Shown one piece after another: positions 28,421-37,033 of a DNA stretch of 64,000 nt (within the stretch, counting starts at the first letter, position 1; each line of letters opens with the position of its first letter). A program made the translations under genes and the position numbers. Source of the stretch: Pseudoxanthomonas sp. PXM03 (lineage in GTDB: Bacteria > Pseudomonadota > Gammaproteobacteria > Xanthomonadales > Xanthomonadaceae); NCBI RefSeq assembly GCF_014852005.1, contig NZ_JACVAU010000001.1:1076001-1140000 (forward strand), in the 5' to 3' direction. Under the pieces are notes generated by a model. The model did not search any database and was not told where the DNA came from. It was given only the letters and a program-made list of their open reading frames with translations.

Positions 28421-29454
28421 TGGAACTCAAGCCGGAACAGCTGGCCGCGCGCGGCGCGTCCGAGACGCTGCATCCGGTCTACCTGATCGCGGGCCCCGAA
28501 ACGTTGCGCGTGCTGGAAGCTGCGGATGCGGTGCGTGCACAGGCGCGCGCGCAGGGCATCGGCGAGCGCGAAGTCTTCGATGCCGACGGGCGTGATTTCG
28601 ACTGGGACCGGCTGGAGGCGAGCTTCAATGCGCCCAGCCTGTTCAGTGCGCGCCGCCTGGTCGAGGTCCGGCTGCCGGGCGGCAAACCGGGCAAGGAGGG
28701 CGCCGAGATCATCAGCGCGTTCTGCGCCAACCCGCCGCCGGACGTGGTGCTGCTGATCACCGCCGGCGAATGGGGCAAGGCCTACCAGGGCAAGTGGAGC
28801 GATGCCATCGCACGCGTCGGCGTGGTCGCGGTGGCATGGGCCATCAAACCGCACGAGCTTCCAGGCTGGATCGAAAGCCGCCTGCGCAGCAAGGGCGTGC
28901 GGGCAGACCGCGATGCCGTGCAACTGCTGGCCGATCGCGTCGAGGGCAACCTGCTGGCGGCCGCGCAGGAAATCGACAAGCTCGCCCTGCTCAGCGAAGG
29001 CGAGGTGCTGGATGTCGGGCGGATGGAATCGCTGGTCGCGAACGCTGCCCGCTACGACGTTTTCCGCCTGACCGACGCGGTGCTGGCCGGGCAGGGCGCG
29101 CAGGTTTCGCGCATCCTCGCCGGCCTACGCGCAGAAGGCGATATGGTCGCCGGCCTGATGCCGATGGTCGTCAAGGAACTGCTGCGTACCGCAGCGCTGG
29201 CGCGCGTGCAGGCCAGTGGCGGCAACCTCGCTGCCGAAATGAAATCGCAGGGCATCTGGGAAGCCAAGCAGGCGCCGTTCAAGCGTGCGCTGCAACGGCA
29301 TGCGACGCCAGCACGCTGGGACCGTTTCGTCGCCGAAGCGTCGAAGATCGACCGCACCGCGAAAGGGCGGGGCGATGGCGATGCCTGGGTGGGCCTGGAG
29401 CGCCTGCTGCTGGCGATCGCCGAGGCGAAGGCCGTGCGCCTGCTGGTGGCGTGA
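28420..29454 (+). CDS. holA: DNA polymerase III subunit delta
   Basis: The 344-residue protein is the delta subunit of the clamp loader, the subunit that opens the sliding clamp. Family features are PVYLIAGPETLRVLEAADAV at the N-terminus (clamp-binding region), VALEVDxxxL-like text, and ADRVEGNLLAAAQEIDKLALL in domain 2, followed by YDVFRLTDAVLAGQ. The start overlaps the lptE stop by one base. NadD follows after a short gap that contains repeat-like DNA. Confidence 0.95.
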   Translation: MELKPEQLAARGASETLHPVYLIAGPETLRVLEAADAVRAQARAQGIGEREVFDADGRDFDWDRLEASFNAPSLFSARRLVEVRLPGGKPGKEGAEIISAFCANPPPDVVLLITAGEWGKAYQGKWSDAIARVGVVAVAWAIKPHELPGWIESRLRSKGVRADRDAVQLLADRVEGNLLAAAQEIDKLALLSEGEVLDVGRMESLVANAARYDVFRLTDAVLAGQGAQVSRILAGLRAEGDMVAGLMPMVVKELLRTAALARVQASGGNLAAEMKSQGIWEAKQAPFKRALQRHATPARWDRFVAEASKIDRTAKGRGDGDAWVGLERLLLAIAEAKAVRLLVA

Positions 29455-29489
29455 CGTGGCGATCGGCGATTCTTGATTCGCGGAAGCCG

Positions 29490-30212
29490 ATGCCGATGCC
29501 GAACCACGAATCCATCCTCACGCATCACGCATCACGGCTGCAGCTCTACTACGGCGGCACGTTCGACCCCGTCCACAACGGGCACCTGGCCATTGCGCGC
29601 GCTGCGCGCGATGAATTCCGCGTGCCGGTCAACCTGATGCCGGCGGCCGACCCCCCCCATCGTGCCCCGCCGGGCGCGAGCGCATGCCAGCGCGCGCATC
29701 TGCTCGACCTGGCGGTGGCGGATGAAGCCGGCCTGCGCGTGGACCGGCGCGAACTGCTCCGTGCGGCGCGGAAGCCGGACGGCCGCTCCTACACCATCGA
29801 TACGCTGCGCGAACTCCGGGCCGAGCAGGGCGACGCGGTCCCGGTCGCCCTGCTGATCGGCGCGGACAGCCTGCTGGGCCTGCCGACCTGGCGGGAGTGG
29901 ACGGCGCTCTTCGATCTGGCGCATTTCATCGTCGCCGACCGTCCCGGCAGTCCGTTGGGCGCGGGCCTTCCCCCGTTGCTGTCGGATGCCCTCGCCGACC
30001 GGTGGATATCGTGTCCCGAAGGACTGTGGCGGGTGCCCGCGGGGCGTGTATACCGGCTCGGTCACCCGCTTCAGCCCGAATCGGCGACCGAGATCCGCCG
30101 TCGCATCGCCGCGGGCGTGGCCTGGCGGCATCTCGTTCCGGCGGCGGTCGCGGACGCCATTGCCGACGAAAGGCTTTACGCGTCACGGGCGGCCGGCACG
30201 GGTTCGCTATAA
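29490..30212 (+). CDS. nadD: nicotinate-nucleotide adenylyltransferase
   Basis: The enzyme joins ATP and nicotinate mononucleotide to form deamido-NAD in NAD synthesis. The nucleotidyltransferase motif [17 protein letters not shown] and the late [10 protein letters not shown] (SxTxIR equivalent) are clear, as is [12 protein letters not shown]. NadD proteins normally begin just before the YYGG segment; here the only in-frame ATGs (29490, 29496) add 16-18 residues that are encoded by repeat-like DNA (see 29520-29538). The start is therefore uncertain. A run of eight C lies in codons for DPPH. With the 29490 start the protein has 240 residues. Confidence 0.93.
   Translation: MPMPNHESILTHHASRLQLYYGGTFDPVHNGHLAIARAARDEFRVPVNLMPAADPPHRAPPGASACQRAHLLDLAVADEAGLRVDRRELLRAARKPDGRSYTIDTLRELRAEQGDAVPVALLIGADSLLGLPTWREWTALFDLAHFIVADRPGSPLGAGLPPLLSDALADRWISCPEGLWRVPAGRVYRLGHPLQPESATEIRRRIAAGVAWRHLVPAAVADAIADERLYASRAAGTGSL
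29520..29538 (+). repeat. short repeat inside the nadD N-terminus
   Basis: Nineteen bases here match 18 of 19 bases of the reverse complement of 36927-36945, in the gap between rng and yhdP. Similar CGATTC/CACGAATC words flank both sites (29471-29481, 29504-29510, 36951-36957). It looks like a small dispersed element that has become part of the nadD coding region. Confidence 0.5.
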
Positions 30213-30213
30213 T
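30208..30213 (+). promoter_or_regulatory. candidate -10 element for rsfS
   Basis: TATAAT lies across the nadD stop codon, 30 bases before the TTG start of rsfS. Such perfect hexamers are rare in this GC-rich DNA. No good -35 is seen at 16-18 bases, so it may be an activated or weak promoter. Confidence 0.4.
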
Positions 30214-30243
30214 CGCCGCCGTATTCCCAGAGCCACCAAGCCT

Positions 30244-30660
30244 TTGTCCAGCCAAGCCCACGTCATCAAGACCCGTCTGCCCAGTCCGCCGCCGGCCCTG
30301 CCGGACCTGCTCGCCACGGTGCATGCCGCCGTGCAGGAGCTGAAAGCCAAGGATGTCGTCGAGATCGACGTGCGCGGCAAGTCCAGCGTCGCCGACTACC
30401 TCGTGATCGCCTCGGGCACGTCGACCCGCCACGTGAAATCGATTGCCGACGAAGTGGTGAAGTTCGCCAAGAAGCTCGACGTGATGCCGCTGGGTGTGGA
30501 AGGCGAGCGCGAGGCCGAATGGGTCCTCGTCGACCTGGGTGATGTGATCGTCCACGTCATGCTGCCGCGCGTGCGCGAGTTCTACGCGCTCGAGCGTCTG
30601 TGGACCGTGGGCGACCAGCCGCCGGAAGACATCGAAACGGCTGACGAATCGCGGCTCTGA
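30244..30660 (+). CDS. rsfS: ribosome silencing factor RsfS
   Basis: RsfS binds ribosomal protein uL14 and blocks subunit joining when nutrients are short. The 138-residue product contains the family core [23 protein letters not shown] and [31 protein letters not shown]. No ATG precedes the conserved part; the TTG at 30244 is the most sensible start, because longer readings enter nadD in another frame. It follows nadD as usual. In most relatives rlmH comes next; here a PhoX-type gene on the other strand lies between. Confidence 0.92.
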   Translation: MSSQAHVIKTRLPSPPPALPDLLATVHAAVQELKAKDVVEIDVRGKSSVADYLVIASGTSTRHVKSIADEVVKFAKKLDVMPLGVEGEREAEWVLVDLGDVIVHVMLPRVREFYALERLWTVGDQPPEDIETADESRL

Positions 30661-30682
30661 GGCCGATCGTCATGCATCGAAG

Positions 30683-30711
30683 GAACGGCGCCCCAGAGCG
30701 CCGTTCTTCGT
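30683..30711 (+). terminator. terminator after rsfS
   Basis: The 9-base stem GAACGGCGC / GCGCCGTTC (30683-30691 and 30698-30706, loop CCCAGA) is followed by TTCGTT. It lies between the convergent rsfS and PhoX-type genes. Confidence 0.7.
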
Positions 30712-30725
30712 TCCGCTGATCTCCG

Positions 30726-32264
30726 TCAGAGCGGCCCGCGCTCCCACGGGCCGGTGATCGCGACGGTGATGCCCGGCGTCTGCAGATTGACGAACAGCGT
30801 GCGCGAGAAAGGGTCCCAGCACGCGCCGCAGAATTCGCTTTCGCGGTAGTCGCCTTCGGGTACCGACTTTCCCGCATTGGCGATCTGCGTGGATGTCAGC
30901 TGCACGTTGTTCTTGCACAGGTAGAACGACTCACCGGCACGGGTCAGGCCGATCAGACGCGCGCCGGGGCCGTATTCGTCGGGACTCTCGCCGCCGTCTT
31001 CGCACAGCACGACGCCGCCGCGGCCACTGACCGTAATGTTGTCGGGGTTGTGGGCGGCCAGCTGGTGGCCGCTGACGAACAGCGCCTTCAGGCGCTGCGT
31101 GAACAGGTCGAGGACCCACACCGACCCGTTGCCACGACCCTTGCGGCCCTGCGCGTCCACGCCCGTGCTGGTGTCGACGATGAACATCTTGCCGTAGCTG
31201 TACCAGATGCCTTCGCCACGGCTCATGCGCAGCGCGCCTTCGCTCCATGCCTGCGCGAACGGTCCGCTCAGCGTCTCCCCGGCGGAAATGTCGGGGAACC
31301 CGGCCGGCGCCACGATCGTGTCCAGGTCCGGGTCGGGAACATCCACCCACTCCAGTGCGTATTCGTCGCCGATCGCCGCCACGCTGAGGTCGACGTTGCG
31401 ACGGCCACGCACGCGCGCCGCCTGCAGCCGGCCACCGTTCTCCAGCGAGCCGTTGCGGCCGCGGCGGTCGTTCGGGACGAAGCGGTACAAGCCCGATTTG
31501 TTCCGGTCGTCCTCGGTCAGGTAGACGATGCCGGTGCGCGGGTCCACGGCCACCGCTTCGTGGCTGAAGCGACCCAGGCCCACCAGCGGGCGGCCGGTCG
31601 TGCGTTCGTTCTCGGGATCGACTTCGAACACGTAGCCATGCTTGCGGCCGGTGCTGGAGGTGGCGTCGGTCTTGATCTCTTCGCAGCTCAGCCACGTACC
31701 CCACGGCGTCAGGCCGCCCGCGCAGTTCACCAGCGTACCGCCCAGGCTCGGCTCCATGCGCGTCCATTCGCCATGGCGCCAGCCCAGGGTCGTGGTGCCG
31801 CCGCCCGCGCGCTCCGCGCCGCTGACCGTGCCGGTGTCGTACATACCGGGTGCCCGGATCGGCGTGCCGGCGCCGCGCTCGTGATTGCGGATCAGCACGT
31901 ACTCCAGGCCATGTCCGTGGCCCCTGCCACCCCGGCCGCGGCGTGGATGGCGCACGCCGACGACGGCCATGCCGTCGTGGCGGTCGGGGCAGGGCTGGCC
32001 GTCATCCATGCGGTCGCCGCTCCAGCCGAAGGAGCGGTAGCGGAAGCCGCGCGGCAGTTGCAGCAACGGCAGGCCGGTGGCGTCATCCGCGACCGGCGCG
32101 AGCGGGCCATAGCGGCTCGGGACCGGTGAGAGTTGTGTCGCGGCCGTGGCGGCATGGGCCTGTCGCGCATGCAACGCGCCGAGGCTGCCGATGGCACCCA
32201 TGGCGATGGCGGCGGCACTGCCTTTCAGGACCTGGCGACGGGAGGGATCGAACATCGTCATCAT
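30726..32264 (-). CDS. PhoX-type (DUF839) protein with Tat signal
   Basis: The start at 32264 (or 32261) follows CAGGAG and gives a 512-residue protein with a twin-arginine signal (SRRQVLKG, then a hydrophobic stretch ending RQAHA-ATA), so it is exported folded. The body matches DUF839, the PhoX alkaline phosphatase group: LIRNHERG, CAGGLTPWGTWLSCEE, GRFSHEAVAVDPRTGIVYLTEDD and a late CEDGG. PhoX enzymes use calcium and iron to release phosphate from organic esters, and the acidic ligand clusters visible here (CEE, TEDD, CEDGG) fit. It interrupts the usual rsfS-rlmH neighbourhood on the opposite strand, which suggests local insertion. Phosphatase activity is inferred from family only. Confidence 0.85.
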   Translation of the reverse strand: MMTMFDPSRRQVLKGSAAAIAMGAIGSLGALHARQAHAATAATQLSPVPSRYGPLAPVADDATGLPLLQLPRGFRYRSFGWSGDRMDDGQPCPDRHDGMAVVGVRHPRRGRGGRGHGHGLEYVLIRNHERGAGTPIRAPGMYDTGTVSGAERAGGGTTTLGWRHGEWTRMEPSLGGTLVNCAGGLTPWGTWLSCEEIKTDATSSTGRKHGYVFEVDPENERTTGRPLVGLGRFSHEAVAVDPRTGIVYLTEDDRNKSGLYRFVPNDRRGRNGSLENGGRLQAARVRGRRNVDLSVAAIGDEYALEWVDVPDPDLDTIVAPAGFPDISAGETLSGPFAQAWSEGALRMSRGEGIWYSYGKMFIVDTSTGVDAQGRKGRGNGSVWVLDLFTQRLKALFVSGHQLAAHNPDNITVSGRGGVVLCEDGGESPDEYGPGARLIGLTRAGESFYLCKNNVQLTSTQIANAGKSVPEGDYRESEFCGACWDPFSRTLFVNLQTPGITVAITGPWERGPL

Positions 32265-32369
32265 GCGACTCCTGCGGGCTGGGGAGTCCGCGACGCTAGG
32301 CAGCGCACATAACCGCCACATGACAAAGGCATGACCCTTGCAAGCGGGCCGATGAACGTGTGACGCCGC

Positions 32370-32375
32370 TATCAT
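32370..32375 (+). promoter_or_regulatory. candidate -10 element for rlmH
   Basis: TATCAT ends seven bases before the rlmH ATG. If used, transcription would start at or near the A of the start codon, giving a leaderless mRNA; no Shine-Dalgarno site is present. Confidence 0.3.
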
Positions 32376-32381
32376 GGCGAC

Positions 32382-32852
32382 ATGAAATGCCGTCTCATCG
32401 CCACCGGCGAGCGTGCGCCCGCGTGGGTCGCGCAAGGCTTCGCCGAGTACCAGAAGCGCCTGTCGCACTGGCTGCCGTTCGAACTGGTCGAAATCGAGCC
32501 GGGCCTGCGTGGCAAAGGCCGCGATCCGCAGCGTGCGATCGAGGACGAGGGCAAGCGCGTGCTCGCGGCCTTGCCGAAGAATGCCCATGTGGTCGCGCTG
32601 GAAGTGACCGGCAAGCCGTACTCGTCGGAACAACTCGCCCAGCGGCTGGAACACTGGCGTACGCTGGGCCGCGATATCGCACTGCTGATCGGAGGGCCTG
32701 AAGGCCATGCACCCGATGTCGTGGCTGCTGCACACGAGAAGTGGTCGCTCAGCCCGCTGACGTTGCCGCACATGCTGGTGCGATTGCTGGTAGCGGAGCA
32801 GGTCTACCGCGCGGCGGCGATGCTGGCGAACCATCCCTACCACCGCGCCTGA
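32382..32852 (+). CDS. rlmH: 23S rRNA (pseudouridine1915-N3)-methyltransferase
   Basis: RlmH methylates pseudouridine 1915 in helix 69 of 23S rRNA, on assembled ribosomes. The 156-residue SPOUT protein is full length: MKCRLIATGERAPAWV start, the cofactor-binding LLIGGPEGHAPDV loop and the C-terminal knot LSPLTLPHMLVRLLVAEQVYRA ending NHPYHRA. It is separated from its usual neighbour rsfS by the PhoX-type gene on the opposite strand. A repeat pair and a terminator follow. Confidence 0.96.
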   Translation: MKCRLIATGERAPAWVAQGFAEYQKRLSHWLPFELVEIEPGLRGKGRDPQRAIEDEGKRVLAALPKNAHVVALEVTGKPYSSEQLAQRLEHWRTLGRDIALLIGGPEGHAPDVVAAAHEKWSLSPLTLPHMLVRLLVAEQVYRAAAMLANHPYHRA

Positions 32853-32866
32853 GCGATGGGCGCTTT

Positions 32867-33000
32867 CTGCAGGAGCGACGTGAGTCGCGACCGCAGACCG
32901 TCCGATCTCGATCTGTCACTACCTCGGTTCGCTTTCCGTGGCGGATTTCGATTTCCGTGCATGCACGACGCGCGGTCGCGACTCACGTCGCTCCTACAGA
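32867..33000. repeat. REP-like inverted repeat pair, copy 2
   Basis: Left arm 32867-32896 (TGCAGGAGCGACGTGAGTCG, then CGACCGCAG) and right arm 32972-33000 are reverse complements over about 24 bases. The spacer of about 75 bases contains GATCTCGATCTG and a palindromic GTGCATGCAC but no gene. The arms equal those of copy 1. The right arm stands next to the terminator at 33006. Confidence 0.85.
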
Positions 33001-33005
33001 AGACA

Positions 33006-33033
33006 GAAGCCCGCCTTTTCGGCGGGCTTCTTC
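33006..33033. terminator. terminator between rlmH and the TonB-like gene
   Basis: A perfect 10-base stem GAAGCCCGCC / GGCGGGCTTC (33006-33015 and 33021-33030, loop TTTTC) is followed by TTCGTT on the plus strand. It can end rlmH transcripts and, on the minus strand, those of the TonB-like gene. Confidence 0.75.
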
Positions 33034-33049
33034 GTTCATGTCCTCCGCA

Positions 33050-33718
33050 TCATTGCAGGCTGAAGGCGATCGGCACCAGGCCGTAAGCCTGCACCGCCTG
33101 CCCGTTCTGCATGGCGGGCTTGAAGCGCCAGGTCTTCAGCACGTGCTGGAGGGCGGACCTGTCCAGATTGCGGTTGCCGCTGCTGTTCTCGATGCTCACG
33201 TCGAGGGGCGTGCCGTCCACATCCACCAGCACGCGCAGGACCACCGTGCCTTCCACGCCACTCTTCAGCTCGCTGATCGGATAGCGAGGCGACGTCGCGC
33301 GGACGTATTCAAGCGTGGCGGAGGGCAATGGACCGGTGCCGTGCGACGGGACGCCGATATCGCCGCTGTCGATTGCGGCGACGGAGGTATCGATGGCGCG
33401 CTCGCTGTCCTGGTCCACGACGATGGGAGCATCGACAATCTGCTTGTCCTCGACAGGCTTCACCACCGGACGTGGCTCGACAGGCTTGGGCGTGACCCGC
33501 TTGACGATCTCTGCTTCAACCGGTTTGGGCTCGACCTGTTCCTTTTTGTACCACTCGATGACGATCTTCGGCTTCACAGGTGCTGCGATGGGCGGCGCCG
33601 CCATCGGCATCAGCAGCATGAGCAGGGCGGCGGCATGGACCGCGATGGCGGCGGCGATGGCCGCGATGCGGCCGAGCTCGATGCGGGTGTCGGAACCGTG
33701 GGGTAGTGCGCGAACCAT
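33050..33718 (-). CDS. TonB-family energy transducer
   Basis: The ATG at 33718 has AGGAGG six bases upstream and gives a 222-residue protein. It shows the TonB plan: a short basic N-terminus, one membrane helix (GRIAAIAAAIAVHAAALLMLLM), a proline/valine/lysine-rich periplasmic linker (VEPKPVEAEIVKRVTPKPVE) and a C-terminal TonB domain (PRYPISELKSGVEGTVVLRV, then SALQHVLKTWRFKPA). No exbB or exbD lies next to it, so it must borrow a motor from elsewhere. The motif SGNRNLDRSAL is typical of Xanthomonad orphan TonB proteins. Which receptor it serves is unknown. Confidence 0.87.
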   Translation of the reverse strand: MVRALPHGSDTRIELGRIAAIAAAIAVHAAALLMLLMPMAAPPIAAPVKPKIVIEWYKKEQVEPKPVEAEIVKRVTPKPVEPRPVVKPVEDKQIVDAPIVVDQDSERAIDTSVAAIDSGDIGVPSHGTGPLPSATLEYVRATSPRYPISELKSGVEGTVVLRVLVDVDGTPLDVSIENSSGNRNLDRSALQHVLKTWRFKPAMQNGQAVQAYGLVPIAFSLQ

Positions 33719-33876
33719 GATCCACCTCCTGAGGGCTGTGAACGGAACAACGCTCGGCCGCGAGGAGTGGGGTTGCAACGTCCCGGCGCCGCATGTCCAG
33801 ACTGTACTCCGGCGGATGGCGTCCGCAAGGGGGTGGGGGTTCGACCTTCGGCGTAGTCCGGCCATCCGCCCATCCA

Positions 33877-33904
33877 ACGAAAACGGCGCCCCGCAGGGCG
33901 CCGT
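33877..33904 (-). terminator. terminator after the SIMPL gene
   Basis: The 9-base stem ACGGCGCCC / GGGCGCCGT (33883-33891 and 33896-33904, loop CGCA) is followed on the minus strand by TTTCGTTGG. It separates the SIMPL gene from the TonB-like gene. Confidence 0.85.
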
Positions 33905-33923
33905 CGTCGGGAGCTGGCGGTGC

Positions 33924-34667
33924 TTACTTGCCCAGTTCGAACACCACGTCCAGGTTGATCGAGACGGTGGTCTCGCCTGGCGAAACCGGCGGCGCACCGC
34001 TGGCGTCGCGGGCCTCCATCTTCGCCATCGCCATCATCGGCATGGGGCGGAAGCCGCCATTGCCTTCGGAGATGCTGACGATACGGCGCACCTTCAGGCC
34101 CAGCGACTTGGCATAGGTCTCCGCACGGGCCTGGGCCTTCTTCAGCGCGGCCAGGCGCGCCTCGTCGTAGACCGGTTCCGGATTGTCGATCTCGAAGCTG
34201 GGGCCGTTGATCTGGTTCGCACCCACGCCGGCCAGGGCGTCCAGCACCTTGCCCAGCTTGGCGATATCGCGGACCTTGATGCTGACGGTGTTGTTGGCCT
34301 GGTAGCCGGTGATCTTCGGTGCTTCGTTCTCGGCGTAGCGGTATTGCGGATTGAGGCTGATGCCGCTGGTCTGCACGTCCTTGTCGGCGATCCCGGCGGC
34401 CTTGATCGCGGCCACGACCTTGGCCATCTGCTCGCTGTTCTGGCGCATGGCGGTGTTGCCGTCGACGGCCTGGGTGACCACGCCGGCGGAGATGGTGGCG
34501 ATGTCGGGAACGCGGGAGGCCTCGGCCTGCGCGGAGACGTTGAGCAGCGTGCCGTCGGCCGGGATGGCATAGGCCGGCGCAGTCTGGGCGGAAGTGGTCA
34601 TGGCGGCAGTGGTTCCCAGAGACAGGGTGATGGCGAGCAGCAGCGGGCGAAGCAGGGGCAGACGCAT
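33924..34667 (-). CDS. exported SIMPL-domain (DUF541) protein
   Basis: The ATG at 34667 follows AAAAGGAGATCCC, an ideal ribosome site. The 247-residue protein has a signal peptide (LLLAITLSLGTTAAMTTSAQ) and a DUF541/SIMPL domain: LNVSAQAEASRVPDIATISAGV at the start, QTSGISLNPQYRY in the middle, and the helix ARLAALKKAQARAETYAKSLGLKVRRIVSI. E. coli YggE and Brucella BP26 are homologues linked to oxidative stress and ring-shaped oligomers; the molecular role is unclear. It is divergent from maf and followed by its own terminator. Confidence 0.9.
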   Translation of the reverse strand: MRLPLLRPLLLAITLSLGTTAAMTTSAQTAPAYAIPADGTLLNVSAQAEASRVPDIATISAGVVTQAVDGNTAMRQNSEQMAKVVAAIKAAGIADKDVQTSGISLNPQYRYAENEAPKITGYQANNTVSIKVRDIAKLGKVLDALAGVGANQINGPSFEIDNPEPVYDEARLAALKKAQARAETYAKSLGLKVRRIVSISEGNGGFRPMPMMAMAKMEARDASGAPPVSPGETTVSINLDVVFELGK

Positions 34668-34828
34668 GGGATCTCCTTTTCGTGGTTCGGGCTTGCGGGC
34701 ACCCGGTCGTCGTCGACGCGCAAGGGTGTTCACGATGACATGAACGGGCCGTGATGCGGCGCAGGGTTACGCCGTCCCGGCCATCATCAGCGGTCATTCA
34801 GTCAGGCGCCGCAGGTTATTCTTCCCGG

Positions 34829-35425
34829 ATGCTCTACCTGGCTTCCCAATCCCCCCGCCGCGCCGAACTGCTGACCCGCCTGGGGCTCTCGTTCGGCCGC
34901 ATCGACCTCGACATCCCCGAACACCGCCAGCCCGGCGAACCTGCCACGGAGTACGTGCGCCGGGTCGCCCGCGAGAAGGCGGGTGCCGGCCTGTTGAAGG
35001 TGATGGGCTCGCCCGGTGCCGTGGTGCTGGGCGCCGACACCGAGGTGATCCTGGGCGACGAGGTCTTCGGCAAGCCCGTGGATGCCGCCGATGCCGCCGC
35101 CATGCTGCGCCGGTTGTCGGGCCGCACGCACCAGGCCGTGTCTGCGGTCTCGGTGGTCAGCGCCGCGCGCGAAGCACAGGCGTTCGTCGTCACCGACGTG
35201 AGTTTCGCCGAGCTGGACGAAGATGACATCGCGGCCTACGTGGCCAGCGGCGAAGCCATGGGCAAGGCGGGTGCCTACGGGATCCAGGGGCGCGCCGAGC
35301 AGTTCGTCACCCGCCTGGCCGGCAGCTACTCGGCGGTGATGGGCCTGCCTCTCCACGAAACCGCGAGACTGCTGCGCGAGTTCGACATCCATCCATCGGC
35401 GCCTGTCGCCACCGCGTCAGCCTGA
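34829..35425 (+). CDS. maf: Maf-type nucleoside triphosphate pyrophosphatase
   Basis: The ATG at 34829 gives a 198-residue protein starting [18 protein letters not shown], the family hallmark. Maf enzymes hydrolyse dTTP, UTP or modified nucleotides to monophosphates and limit misincorporation. The catalytic aspartate is in [13 protein letters not shown], and the third motif is [31 protein letters not shown]. The QGRAE...GSYSxVxGLP pattern fits the YhdE (dTTP/UTP) subgroup. It is 12 bases before rng, as in E. coli, and surely cotranscribed. Confidence 0.94.
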   Translation: MLYLASQSPRRAELLTRLGLSFGRIDLDIPEHRQPGEPATEYVRRVAREKAGAGLLKVMGSPGAVVLGADTEVILGDEVFGKPVDAADAAAMLRRLSGRTHQAVSAVSVVSAAREAQAFVVTDVSFAELDEDDIAAYVASGEAMGKAGAYGIQGRAEQFVTRLAGSYSAVMGLPLHETARLLREFDIHPSAPVATASA

Positions 35426-35437
35426 GGGAAGGAAAGC

Positions 35438-36925
35438 ATGTCGGAAGAAATCCTGGTCAACGTCACCCCGCGCGAAACGCGCGTCGCGGTGATCGAAAAC
35501 GGCATGCTGCAGGAACTGCACATCGAGCGCGGCTGGCGCCGGGGCGTGGTCGGCAACATCTACAAGGGCAAGGTGCAGCGGGTGATGCCCGGCATGCAGG
35601 CGGCCTTCGTCGAGGTCGGCCTGGACCGTGCGGCGTTCCTGCATGCCAACGACATCGTGCGCTCCTCGCCCGGCGCGGTGGTGGATGGCGAGGAGGCCCC
35701 GCTGCCCGCACCGCCGCCGGCGCCGATCATGGATCTGCTGCGCGACGGGCAGGACATCGTGGTTCAGGTGGTGAAGGATCCCATCGGCAGCAAGGGCGCG
35801 CGGCTCACCACGCAGATCAGCATTCCGTCGCGCTACCTGGTGCTGCTGCCCCAGTCCAAGGTGATCGGTGTCTCCGCGCGCATCGAGGACGATGCCGAGC
35901 GCCATCGATTGAAGCAGGTGGTGACCGATCTCGCCGCCCAGCATGGCGGACACGGCTACATCATCCGCACCAATGCCGAAGGCCAGCCGGCGGAAGCCCT
36001 GGCCGAGGACCTGGCCTACCTGTCGCGTGTCTGGAACATCGTCGAGAAGCGCGGTCGCGAGCTGCCGCCGTGCAGCATCCTGTACGAAGACCTGAGCCTG
36101 CCGCTGCGCGCCGTGCGCGACCTGATCCGCAAGGACGTGGAGAAGGTGAAGGTGGATTCGCGCGAAACCTACGAGCGCCTGCAGGCGTTCGTCGCCAAGT
36201 ACATGCCGGTGCTCGCGGAGCGCATCGAGCTGTACACCGGCGAGCGCCCGATCTTCGACCTGTACGGCGTCGAAGATGAAATCGGCCGCGCGCTGGACAA
36301 GCAGGTGCCGCTGAAGTCCGGCGGCTACCTGGTGATCGACCAGACCGAGGCGATGACCACGGTCGACGTCAACACCGGCTCGTTCCTCGGCCAGCGCAAC
36401 CTGGAAGAAACGGTCTATCGCACGAATCTCGAAGCCGCGCAGGCCGTCGCGCGCCAACTGCGGCTGCGAAACCTGGGCGGCATCATCATCATCGATTTCA
36501 TCGACATGGATGATCCCGAGCATCGCCGCCAGGTGTTGCGTACGCTCGAGAAGTCGTTGGCCAAGGACCACGCCAGGACCACGGTGTACGAATTCTCGCC
36601 GCTGGGCCTGGTGGAGATGACGCGCAAGCGCACCGTGGAAAGCCTGGCGCGCCAGTTGTCCGAGCCCTGCCCGGAATGCAGCGGACGTGGCGCCATCAAG
36701 ACGGCCGAAACCGTCACCTACGAGATCTTCCGCGAGATCACCCGCGCGGTGCGCCAGTTCGAGGCCGCGCGCCTGCTGGTGATCGCCTCGCCGAAGGTCG
36801 TTGCCCGCATCACCGACGAGGAATCGTCCGCGGTGGCGGAACTGGAGGAATTCCTCGGCAAGTCGATCCGTTTCCAGGCGGACGAGCAGTACCTGCAGGA
36901 GCAGTTCGATGTCGTGTTGCTGTGA
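35438..36925 (+). CDS. rng: ribonuclease G
   Basis: The 495-residue endoribonuclease processes the 5' end of 16S rRNA and degrades some mRNAs. The S1-like RNA-binding domain (about 35-130) begins with GNIYKGKVQRVMPGMQAAFVEVG, and the catalytic DNase I-like part contains DQTEAMTTVDVNTG and IIIIDFIDMD, whose aspartates bind magnesium. The zinc-link CPECSGRG is present at about 408-415. There is no long C-terminal scaffold, which separates it from RNase E. GGGAAGGAA precedes the ATG. It is followed by yhdP and tldD as in enterobacteria. Confidence 0.96.
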   Translation: MSEEILVNVTPRETRVAVIENGMLQELHIERGWRRGVVGNIYKGKVQRVMPGMQAAFVEVGLDRAAFLHANDIVRSSPGAVVDGEEAPLPAPPPAPIMDLLRDGQDIVVQVVKDPIGSKGARLTTQISIPSRYLVLLPQSKVIGVSARIEDDAERHRLKQVVTDLAAQHGGHGYIIRTNAEGQPAEALAEDLAYLSRVWNIVEKRGRELPPCSILYEDLSLPLRAVRDLIRKDVEKVKVDSRETYERLQAFVAKYMPVLAERIELYTGERPIFDLYGVEDEIGRALDKQVPLKSGGYLVIDQTEAMTTVDVNTGSFLGQRNLEETVYRTNLEAAQAVARQLRLRNLGGIIIIDFIDMDDPEHRRQVLRTLEKSLAKDHARTTVYEFSPLGLVEMTRKRTVESLARQLSEPCPECSGRGAIKTAETVTYEIFREITRAVRQFEAARLLVIASPKVVARITDEESSAVAELEEFLGKSIRFQADEQYLQEQFDVVLL

Positions 36926-36926
36926 A

Positions 36927-36945
36927 GCCGTGATTCGTGATGCGT
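36927..36945 (-). repeat. short repeat, partner of 29520-29538
   Basis: This 19-base segment, just after the rng stop, matches the nadD segment at 29520-29538 in inverted orientation with one mismatch. The whole gap 36926-37033 is rich in GATTCG and TTCCG words and contains no gene. Confidence 0.5.
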
Positions 36946-37033
36946 GGTGGGCGATTCGCACAAGCGAAGCGCGACTCGTGCCTTCACCAATTCCGCATTC
37001 CGGATCGCAAACCGCGGCGAGCGCAGCGAGCTG

